Source of the DNA: Nomia melanderi
Lineage: Eukaryota; Arthropoda; Insecta; Hymenoptera; Halictidae
Direction: 5' to 3'
DNA length: 64,000 nt
NCBI RefSeq assembly: GCF_051020985.1
Contig: NC_134999.1
Location: 29,359,160 to 29,423,159, forward strand
Below, piece after piece: positions 55,831 to 64,000 of the stretch. The notes under the pieces are model-generated. The model saw only the letters and a list, made by a program, of their open reading frames with translations. It was not told where the DNA came from and searched no databases. Every line of letters starts with the position of its first letter. Positions within the stretch are counted from its first letter, which is position 1. Made by a program: the position numbers and the translations under genes.

Positions 55831-56820
55831 GTTTTCTTTTATGTAGATCTAACGTTTTTGTGTGTCTAATGAAGGTTAGGTATTATTTATTTTGTAGGAT
55901 TAATTGTGATTAGAATATTTTGTCTGTTTAGAGATGATATCGATCTTTTGTAGTTTTTGTTGCGATAGGTTTATTTCATTATTAGTTTTTCTTGTTTCGT
56001 TCCCTTTTGTCTCTGTTTAACTTGATGGGAGCGTAGTTGTAGGAATTGTTGTGAATATTAGTTTTAAGATTATGTTACAAGTTTGTCGGTTTTAATGGGT
56101 GATTATTAGAAAAGTGAAGAAAATTGAATGATTAAAGACTTTATGTTTGTGTATGTCTGTTATTTCGTTTCATTCAGGGGTGTTTTAGTCCGTAGCAGCT
56201 ATCAGCAATAACTTCAATAAAGTTAGCAGAGAAAAGTAATATAACGTTAACATACAATTTTATAATGCTTGCTATAATAAAACAAAGAGATAAATAGAAA
56301 TCAAGCCATGTAAAATTAATTGTTTCCTATACATTATTTCGGATGTATTATAATTTCTATAAATACTATTATATTTGTAAGTTTATATACCTTCAGAGGT
56401 TTGTAATTATTTAATATACCAAGTTTTTAAGTTACAATCTTGCATAAGAAATGTTTATTTTCCAAAATTTCTAATATTTATGCAACTGAAATCTTCAAGC
56501 CAACGTATTTCGAGAAAAGTCTCTAATTAGTATCTCAATATTTTCAGTACAACACATTCTGTTCATGAATTTTCGAATAACATTAAACCTTAACAGAAAC
56601 TTGCAAATTTTCCTTGTTCCTGATCAATGTTGAGAACTGAAACTACATACACAATGTTTTTTAATAATCTGTCATACGATTCATTATCAATTCCATTTGA
56701 TCACATTCAATTTTCCTTCTTATCACTTTCAATACCTACTATATTCTAAAAACCAACGATTAAGTATACCCATCGTTTGAATTAACCAATATTTCATAGA
56801 AAAATTGATAGAACACCTCC
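55831..56820. other. AT-rich spacer
   Basis: No gene or paired termini recognised. Confidence 0.5.
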
Positions 56821-57190
56821 GTAACACCTAATAGTTACGGTATCCAAGTTTTAACGTCGCTTTCGCGGCGATAGGAGAGGAAACCGGCGTGGCACAAAGT
56901 GGATATGTTACTACAGCGTTTCGTCATATTTCTATTTGGTATGCACAGTTCATCGGCAGAGGAAAGACACTAAATTCCGTTCGTTCTGCCGTTTATAAAC
57001 GAACGTACGAGCATAAAAACCGACACTCGGCCCCGCTCGTAAGATCTCCTGTAAAGTTAGCCTTCCGCGACGGCCATCTTCCGCGTGTCGAAAGTACATT
57101 AGATTTAACGATACACGTACTTACTTTCGTGCACTGTCATTCGTAGAGTTTTCTTTTCGACGGGGATCGAGAAGCGTTATAATGTTGAAA
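56821..57190. other. small CpG-rich island
   Basis: GC-richer segment with an 85-codon plus frame (56889-57146) that has no recognised domain. Confidence 0.45.
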
Positions 57191-58229
57191 ATTGATAGTG
57201 GATGGTTAAAGTGGCGCTAGGATCATCAAACGGAATGAAGAATATGAAACTAGATAAAATGATTCTGCGAAACACGTTTGAATACAAATGCTGGGAAAAT
57301 TGGACGCTCGTTGCTGGATCATCAACGAGCGTACATATTATTCAGACTTTTACGCTAAAAAATATAGCCGTCGTTCAGGTATGATGCATGAATTTTAATG
57401 AATCAATAACGAAACGCGCGACGATAGGGAAATATTGAACAAAAGTCATTCGAATGTAAGATGCGTGTATCACGTGTGCAATAATTCCATTGTATTATTT
57501 ATTATTTATTATATGGAATCTGCGATTGTAGTTCTTTTTACAGAGTTTCGTAAAAATTGTTACTTGCTTGAATTAATGCTAATTGCTGTTGGACAAATTA
57601 TTATTATATTGTATCACATATGCATGTTTGAATTATTTAAAAAATAATCAGGAATTCTCGAGTAAAAAGAGATTATAGGTCATTTCAGTACTGTCATTGT
57701 CTTCTCCTTATTATGTAAAGCATTGATCCGACAATTAGTGAAACTAATTGATGGCGTAAATTTCGTTTACAAAATTAAAATATTTTTCTAGTGAAACGTA
57801 GGTAGAAAGAAGAAATCTACACGTTATATAACAACTGTATAACGAGAATTGCGAAGACAGTAAAAAGCAAAATCTTAGATAAAGTACATGCACTAGATAT
57901 AAGAAATAAGACTTCACTTTATTCCAGACTCCCGAAGTTAAATTATGCAAATTGATATAAATATTTGCTCTATTAAAATGAATTATAACAACACATTTTC
58001 ATTGTACATTAAATAATAAGACAACAATAAAGCATATTAGAAAAATTGGATTAACATTAAAAGTAGATAAATGTAAACCATCAAGGGTAATAAGTTTCAT
58101 ACCAAACAGTAAATTGCATTTCAAAGACAAGTGTACTATAATGTATCAAAACCAATTCTCTTACATAATGTTTAATTTAAAAAAAGAAAATGCCCCAAAA
58201 ATGGCCAAAAATGGTATACTTCTCCTACC
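57191..58229. other. AT-rich spacer
   Basis: GCTCGTTGCTGGATCATCAACGAGC at about 57307-57331 is an imperfect inverted repeat (GCTCGTTG...CAACGAGC, 8-bp arms). No gene recognised. Confidence 0.45.
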
Positions 58230-58780
58230 TTCCAATAAGAAAAGAACTCACACTCCTAGCAGCTGATGCGTTTCGATGGCTTTAACGTCCCGATAATTTG
58301 ACATTTTTTTTTTTAAAAGGAAGTCCGTCGCCGCAGGAACTTCCGAGTTCGGGCCATTGCATCGCTGGGACACTACCCACACAGAAACGTACGCTCGAGT
58401 CGTGTAAAGGGAAATAAATAAGTTCGTAAACGTTTTACGGTTAATTATCACCACGGAGGGCCGACAGTTTCACGTGACTGACCGACCAGACGAACACGAG
58501 AATGCACGAGAACGAGGGAAAGAGAGAAAAGTGGACGAACTTCAGAGTGGGTGGCCGTCGTTTCAGATTCTAATCTTCTGGTTTACGGGGTCTTGTCCTT
58601 CCTTCCTTGGTGACCTTACCGCGCGTGCATCTCCCGCGACGTCGATCCTCTCACTTTCCATTTCTGAAATCGCGACAAACTCACCCCCTCCGTTTCTCTT
58701 AATTTCACTGTCGTCGCCGGTGAAAGTGAAGTTTATCTGGCGTATCGACGACCAGCCGTGATCGTGACTGAATCACATGG
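58230..58780. other. CpG-rich segment without a gene
   Basis: A 95-codon plus frame (58474-58761) begins with charged residues and turns Ser/Pro/Ile rich. No domain recognised. Confidence 0.45.
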
Positions 58781-60499
58781 GCGATAGGGTTCCAGTGATT
58801 TTTATTTAAAAGGGTCTTGCAAGAGTGCCTCTTCAGAGAAATCTGTGGAATTTTTATTTAATAGAACTACCAGAAGAGTTTAAATGATCCACTTCGAGAT
58901 TGTTATCTTACAATTGTTCATATGGTAAGGGTGCCTTTGAAATTTCGAAAGAAATTGCTGTTTGTTGCAAATGTAATAATAAGAAGCGCTTAAGATTTGG
59001 AGGAATGTGCTCCCTTAATTTTTAATGCAAGTTGTAAGTAATTTTAGTATTAAAAGATTGAATAGTTTATTAAGCATATCCTTGAAATGTTTAGAAACTT
59101 TTATTTATTCTATTTTTGGTGGACATTCATTATCAATTGGTACCATCATGGAGTTCCGCGTTTCGCGTCCTCGCAGTCTCTTTGATGTAAAAAATCTTCC
59201 TTCTGCGAGGACCTTCAAAAATTAAATTCCTTTTCTCAACATTTTTATAGTTCAATATTTTTATAGTATATATATATATATCTAAAACTGTAATTTGTTA
59301 TTAATGAGCTTGTAAAGTTTAAAACTGATATATTCAACAGCTTTGTTTTAAAAATACCCTTAAGTTCCTTTCTTCATTATTATAATATAAAGGCCATTTA
59401 TATATTTCCTTGCACTAGTCAACCTATCTCAATTTTCCTAATTCACAATTGTATTTCCATATGAACGATCACAGAAATGTAATTTTCTCTCATAAAACTT
59501 TTATCCAATATTTTTATAATACTTCTGACGGTTTTATTCTGCACATGTCAATAACTAATCTTTTACTGCCATTCAAATTAAATGTCACAGAATGGTCACA
59601 TTTCAACCTTACACAATTAGACGAAAAAGAATAAATTTAAATAATATTTTCTTCAAAAATAAGGAACAATTCTATCTCGGCTGTTCAATCTATAACGATA
59701 TAAATTAATATTATACGTAGGATATTAATTGTAGGGGTAGAGTTACCAAAGAAGTTTCTCTTTGTCGGTTCTAGTTTCAACATGTCGTGTTATTATTCTC
59801 GTGTAATTAAGGTTGGTGACAGGTGGTAGGCGCGGCACTGATAGATGTGAGTGACGTGGTTAAGTATCAATTAATTGACAGAGTCTGAGATAAATTGATT
59901 TATGACAGTTTCACCGTCACGCCGCTTCCATTGTTCATTCCCCTCCCCCCTCCCGTTCCATCCTTCCCCCCTCTATCATCACAGATTACGTTTCTATTGC
60001 CTTATAATTTACACCGGAGGAAGACGGGACACGTGAGAACAAGATAGAAACGATGGATCGTGTTACACGTGTAATTACACCAGTTACCATTCCTAAGTGC
60101 ACATATAAAACATGTCGCCGTCACAGACGGAGTAATATAATTTGTATGGTAATGTAACAAATTTCGTTTTGACGTTAATACACCTTCGATGGTGAAACGT
60201 ATCGTTATAACGAAATGAATCTTTTCCTTCTCTAATTGTATCTAAACAAAAGGTATCAAAGGAAACCATTAAACTATAATATTAATAATTATTTATATAT
60301 TTCTTTTGGATAATATTTATTTATATTTTCACGGGTTATAACTGTTTTCATTACAATTTCACGTTAATATACTTTTGTTTTCCATTCCGTACGCATTCAT
60401 TAAAAGTAGTGAATGCAAAAGTCATTTTCCACTTTATATCACTGACACATTCTTAATAATAAATTTGAAAAAATCACTCGCGAAAACTTTGCAATACTC
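58781..60499. other. AT-rich spacer with C-rich run and TA run
   Basis: TA dinucleotide run at about 59265-59281. CCCCTCCCCCCTCCCG-type C-rich run at about 59940-59972. The segment 59810-60070 is moderately GC-rich. No gene recognised. Confidence 0.5.
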
Positions 60500-60736
60500 T
60501 TAATCCTTTGCACTCAAGAGACAACTCAGTTACTTACTTGGAAACAGAATTATGAAGTTCGATGTTTACTGTTAAACTTTGTATAATACATTGATATGTG
60601 AAATATATAAATAAAATAGCTTTGATTTCAATTAACCCATGATTTGCCTTTAACATGGTTCTAAAAACTATCGCCTACATCTCATTGGAAAATGTTATAT
60701 ACTTCCAGTGAAAAACTTTCAAGTGCAAACGGTTAA
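60500..60736. mobile_element. family A TTAA MITE (copy 2)
   Basis: Left TTAATCCTTTGCACTCAAGA pairs with right TTTCAAGTGCAAACGGTTAA. ATACATTGATATGTGAAATA and CTCATTGGAAAATGTTATA match the other A copies. It is 237 bp and shares its right TTAA with element G. Confidence 0.88.
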
Positions 60737-60927
60737 CCCTTTGCAGTCGAATATTGCCGTAATAGAGATTTCCAGCTTCGATACCTGAAATCGGAAACTG
60801 CAAATAAATAATTTAATTATTCAACTAACGAGAGACTGACGTGTGATGTTTTTCTTTTAGTATTTAAGACTTCAACGTACAATTCAGTTTGTAATCAAAA
60901 TAAATGTTGGAAATTAAAAACAATTAA
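60733..60927. mobile_element. family G TTAA element (copy 2)
   Basis: Left TTAACCCTTTGCAGTCGAAT, then ATTGCCGTAAT, AGCTTCGATACCTGAAATC, TTCTTTTAGTATTTAAGACT and ACAATTCAGTTT, as at 43479. It ends at the TTAA of the next A element; the true G right end is not identified. Confidence 0.7.
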
Positions 60928-61166
60928 CCCTTTGCACTTCATAGTTTTTTGTTAAAAATATTCAACACTCTTTGATAAGATATAGACGATACTTGTCGCG
61001 ACTAATGTAAATAATTTAATCGATAAATTAAGGGACAAAGTATTTTAGTTTGATATTTCACATAACGATGCGTTATACAAAGTTTAGTATCAAACATCAA
61101 ACTTCATAATTTTACTGTATCAATCCAAGTCTAACTAAAAGTCACCTCCCGAGTGCAAAGGGTTAC
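60924..61166 (-). mobile_element. family A TTAA MITE, inverted (copy 3)
   Basis: Left TTAACCCTTTGCACTTCATA; right TCCCGAGTGCAAAGGGTTAC. The interior is the reverse complement of copy 2 (TATTTCACATAACGATGC against ATTGATATGTGAAATA). 243 bp. With copy 2 it forms an inverted pair about 190 bp apart. Confidence 0.87.
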
Positions 61167-61189
61167 TAGAAAATTATCAATCGTTAATA

Positions 61190-61280
61190 GTTAACACACA
61201 TACACACACACACACAACATACATTCATACACATGCGAATACTGAAAAACTAGATGCAACACTAAACAAACAAACAAACG
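61190..61280. repeat. CA microsatellite and ACAA run
   Basis: CACACATACACACACACACA at about 61195-61216 and ACAAACAAACAAACGAG at about 61265-61281. Simple-sequence DNA just before the CpG island. Confidence 0.9.
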
Positions 61281-62400
61281 AGAAACGAAGAGCAACAGAT
61301 TTCCAAGGTGGTCCTCATAGAAGATTGGGAAACAGCGAACCAACACGTCCGGCTTTCTTCGTTCGCCTTCGCCGCGCCGCATTACCTTTTCTCCTCGGAT
61401 CCACGGTGCGTGGAGACGGGGCCCGGGCCCCGTTACGTGCGTCGCGCGCGCCGAAAGAAAGTAAAAAAGGGGCCGGGGGTGGGGAGGGGAGGCGGAGAGC
61501 GAGGACCCAGTACATCCTTGGAGGATATTTGCGCCGAAAGCGGCATGAGCAGCAGATTGACGGGCGACCACCCGGGCCAGAATGGGTCTTGCGTGGTCCT
61601 CAAACGGCGACAACCGTCCCCCGCCTCCCTCGTTCTTTCCTCGCCCTCGCGATTTCGTACCTGTCGCGCCTCATTGTCCACCAGAAATGCCCCAGACCAT
61701 CGGCCAAGTTAACGACGTCTGCCCGCGTCTTCGGTAGGTCTCGTTTGCCAGGCAAACGGCTCTTTTATGCGTCCCGAGCGTCCTACACGGGGGCCACTCT
61801 CCTCGCGGTAGTTCCACGATTTTTCCAACGGCCGCGCAGCCCGTCCCGGCCTCGCGAATAAGATCGAACTGCCGCGTCACCAACGAACGCGTGGAAACCG
61901 GCCGGGTTTTATTCGCGGATCGACACTCGTTTTTACGCTTTTGGTAGCGGATCGTTCCAGGGCCGCTGCTCGCCGCTGCTCGCCGCCGCTCGCCGCGGAA
62001 ATTAGATCGTGCCGGGGCCCGGGACCGGGCCGTAGGCACCGCGTAATCGTAAAGCATAAAATTTACCATCGTGATAAAAGTCGAGAATTTATCATCGTCT
62101 CGGTGTTTAAATTTTTTATTACGATCTTAGTTGCCGTTAAGGGCCATAAAGCTGTTTTATACGCGGCCTTTTATCCGTTTCCCCCGTGCTCGCCAAGAGG
62201 TAGCCCTTTCATCCCGCGTGGGAGGGGTGGGATCTTCGAGTGAGCCTTCAACCCCTTGTGTGTTTCTATTGACTTTCATTTGTTCTCGATCGATATTTGT
62301 TTGGGGGATTTGTTGATGTGGTGTGTTCTGGTTTTTCTTCGGAAGAGCGGGGTTGCTGGTTGTATCTTCTTTGCGGGGTGCTTGACGCATTGATTGGCAG
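61281..62400. other. CpG island without a gene
   Basis: Very GC-rich, with GCTCGCCGCTGCTCGCCGCC-like direct repeats at about 61966-62000. Frames up to 178 codons (61325-61861 plus) overlap frames of 132-140 codons on minus. No domain recognised. Confidence 0.5.
62050..62180. promoter_or_regulatory. candidate TTTAT/ATAAA motif cluster
   Basis: Inside the island, CATAAAAT, GATAAAAG, AATTTATC, TTTTTATTACG, CCATAAAG, TTTTATAC and CTTTTATCC fall within about 120 bp. TTTAT cores fit Caudal or posterior Hox binding. The cluster stands out in GC-rich DNA, but the assignment is inference. Confidence 0.2.
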
Positions 62401-63060
62401 TACTTGCTTCAGTAGCAAGCTTTAGTGTTTTATTAAACTTGGCGTATTATATTACTTCATAAAATACAAATAACGTTTGAAAATGAATGAATTAGTGATA
62501 ATGATAATAGTAATCAAATATTAATAATGTGACGATGTCAAACCTAACTCAGATGACTGACCAGCGCGATCTTCAGTTAGGAAACTTTGAAAAGAAAAAT
62601 TTGATTAATTTCCTGCCTATACCATACGTTACGAAGTTAGATAAAAACACATGTAAAATTGATTAACTTTTACTTAGAAAAGATACTAAATCTTAGTCGT
62701 CACGATGACGCTGGTAGTAAACGTGACAAAGACAGAGCCGTTTTCTTATTTATCTACAATATGTTAAGAAGAAGGAATGATTGTGATTTTACATCTAACA
62801 CAGTGTTGTCTGTACTATTACAATTGTTATATTCAATAAGGCATAGATAAATTCTTCGCTAAAATTCAGATTCTTTAGTCGCATAGTTATTTGTATATTC
62901 CAAAATCGATTCAATAAATTTCTTAAAACAAGCCACATTGATTACATTTGATTTCTAATGGAAACAATCAAATTATCATTGCCTCAGAAAACTCCATGTG
63001 GTTTTAGCGAATCTTCTCAGTAATTGAAGGTTAAACGAACATTTTTCAATTTCATTCACG
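62401..63060. other. AT-rich spacer
   Basis: GATAATGATAATAGTAA near 62498 is a minor simple repeat. No gene recognised. Confidence 0.5.
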
Positions 63061-63530
63061 TTCGATGTACCAAGAATAGTGCATTAAAATGTCGATGGCC
63101 AGGTACTTAAAATCCAATCGACGTTGCAGACGAGTTGAATTCTCCCACGATTCTCGAAACCGTGGTGATCTCGTATCGCTGATTCGTTCCCGTAATAGGA
63201 GCACCATGTCCGAACCATCTATCCGGATTTATCCTTCCCAGGACGCATTCACTGTTACCGAAGCGAGAAAAAGAGAGAGTGCGGAACCAGTTCGTCAAAT
63301 TTTCGAGCCTATCGACTGCACAACAATAAAACGTCAAGGACGACACGAGGGACCACCGTTCTGGCTCTCATCCCATACTTCTGTCCGGATACTCCTTCGG
63401 GACAGTCTCACGGGGCGGGAGTATTATCTCGAACGAGAGACACACCGGAGAATAAAAATTTCGCGCCGAGAGAAATGTTGTAACACAGCCAACGAAATAT
63501 TTACACTGTTCCGAACTGTTATTTAAACGG
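63061..63530. other. mixed-composition segment with a 145-codon frame
   Basis: The plus frame 63089-63526 is the longest open frame outside the strongest GC islands. It is Arg/Ser/Thr rich, with no recognised domain, signal peptide or membrane segment; a 79-codon minus frame overlaps it. It could be a lineage-specific exon, but chance is at least as likely, so no CDS is called. Confidence 0.3.
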
Positions 63531-64000
63531 TTTAATTTCTTAAAATATGCAATTGATTATATAGTATAGAGGAATCAATCTTACGTTTTGTAATACTGAA
63601 TAAAATGTAAATATTATCTTATTCTTTTCAGTGGAAATTAAATAGACTACTATTTTTCTATTATTAATGTTTAATGTTTACAGTAGATATATATAATGAA
63701 TGACAATGGAACTTCATTGTAGAGTTTTCAGTATTGTATAACTTTTGTGGGGACAATTGCAACAGAGATCGTAGGGTATTACTAATTAAGAAAAAGGCAA
63801 AATGAATGTGCATAGATACTTATCTAATATAATAACGAAACCGTAGGTAATGATAATCTTCATATACCTCTAAAATTCCTTAAAAAATACTGTTTTAAAT
63901 GTTGTAATCGTCCTACCTGTTATAGTTTTTATAATTTTATGAGTATAGTTCTTTTTGGTATACTTAATTCAACGTTGTTTGCAGCTAAATTTATTTCGCC
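63531..64000. other. AT-rich spacer to the end of the window
   Basis: No gene or paired termini recognised. Confidence 0.5.

Noticed and set aside
61325..61861. 178-codon plus-strand open frame
   Set aside because: Overlapped by other long frames on both strands in a CpG island. No domain, signal peptide or conserved motif.
63089..63526. 145-codon plus-strand open frame
   Set aside because: Less GC-driven than the others, but Arg/Ser rich, no recognised domain and no neighbouring exon-like segments. A protein search or RNA evidence would decide it.

Overview
This is a stretch of eukaryotic nuclear DNA, most likely from an insect and probably a hymenopteran such as a bee. That placement is inferred from an AT-rich background broken by CpG-rich islands of about 0.4-1.1 kb, microsatellites, and very many short TTAA-flanked non-autonomous transposons. 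I found no protein-coding gene, tRNA, rRNA or CRISPR array. The longest open frames (up to 196 codons) all lie in GC-rich DNA where stop codons are rare. They are low-complexity or have no recognisable domain, and none was called as a gene. The window looks intergenic, or like the inside of one or more very large introns.

The readable content is repetitive. About 35 short elements (roughly 180-780 bp) begin and end in TTAA and carry imperfect terminal inverted repeats (TIRs). By terminal sequence and shared interior I sorted them into families A, B, C, D, E, F, G, H, I, J, L, M, O and P (letters are mine). TTAA target sites, and TIRs starting CCC in several families, are hallmarks of the piggyBac superfamily. 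No transposase frame is present, so they would be mobilised in trans, as MITEs. Many are nested: C holds A and D (28.2-29.0 kb), C holds E and L (2.96-3.63 kb), C holds another C and a B (24.9-25.5 kb), F holds B and M (14.46-15.39 kb), F holds A (20.6-20.9 kb), H holds D (9.55-10.08 kb), E holds O (50.65-51.18 kb) and P holds I (34.6-35.06 kb). In four of these, removing the guests with one TTAA copy leaves a host within about 20 bp of the length of an uninterrupted copy. A local tandem duplication at 21.3-22.2 kb contains both a filled and an empty site for a C element, which supports TTAA-specific insertion directly.

Between these elements lie CpG-rich islands, for example 8.7-9.55, 11.6-12.4, 22.15-23.3, 27.4-28.24, 33.5-34.3, 35.9-36.5, 38.3-39.15, 40.95-41.6, 43.9-44.65, 46.58-47.17, 49.2-50.0, 51.2-51.75, 52.8-53.9, 55.1-55.8 and 61.3-62.4 kb. 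They look like older unique sequence. Some hold clusters of homeodomain-type or TTTAT motifs and could be regulatory DNA, which is an inference. Several TTAA elements end within a few tens of bases of an island edge. The AT-rich spacers may therefore be largely decayed element DNA.

Other structures are three or four local direct duplications (1.9-2.4, 21.3-22.2, 32.4-33.6 and 45.36/45.9 kb), two pairs of dispersed GC-rich segments (14.13/19.80 kb and 42.42/44.26 kb), a pair of matching palindromes upstream of a TATA-like box at 19.5-19.6 kb, and a 31-bp near-perfect palindrome at 41.39 kb.
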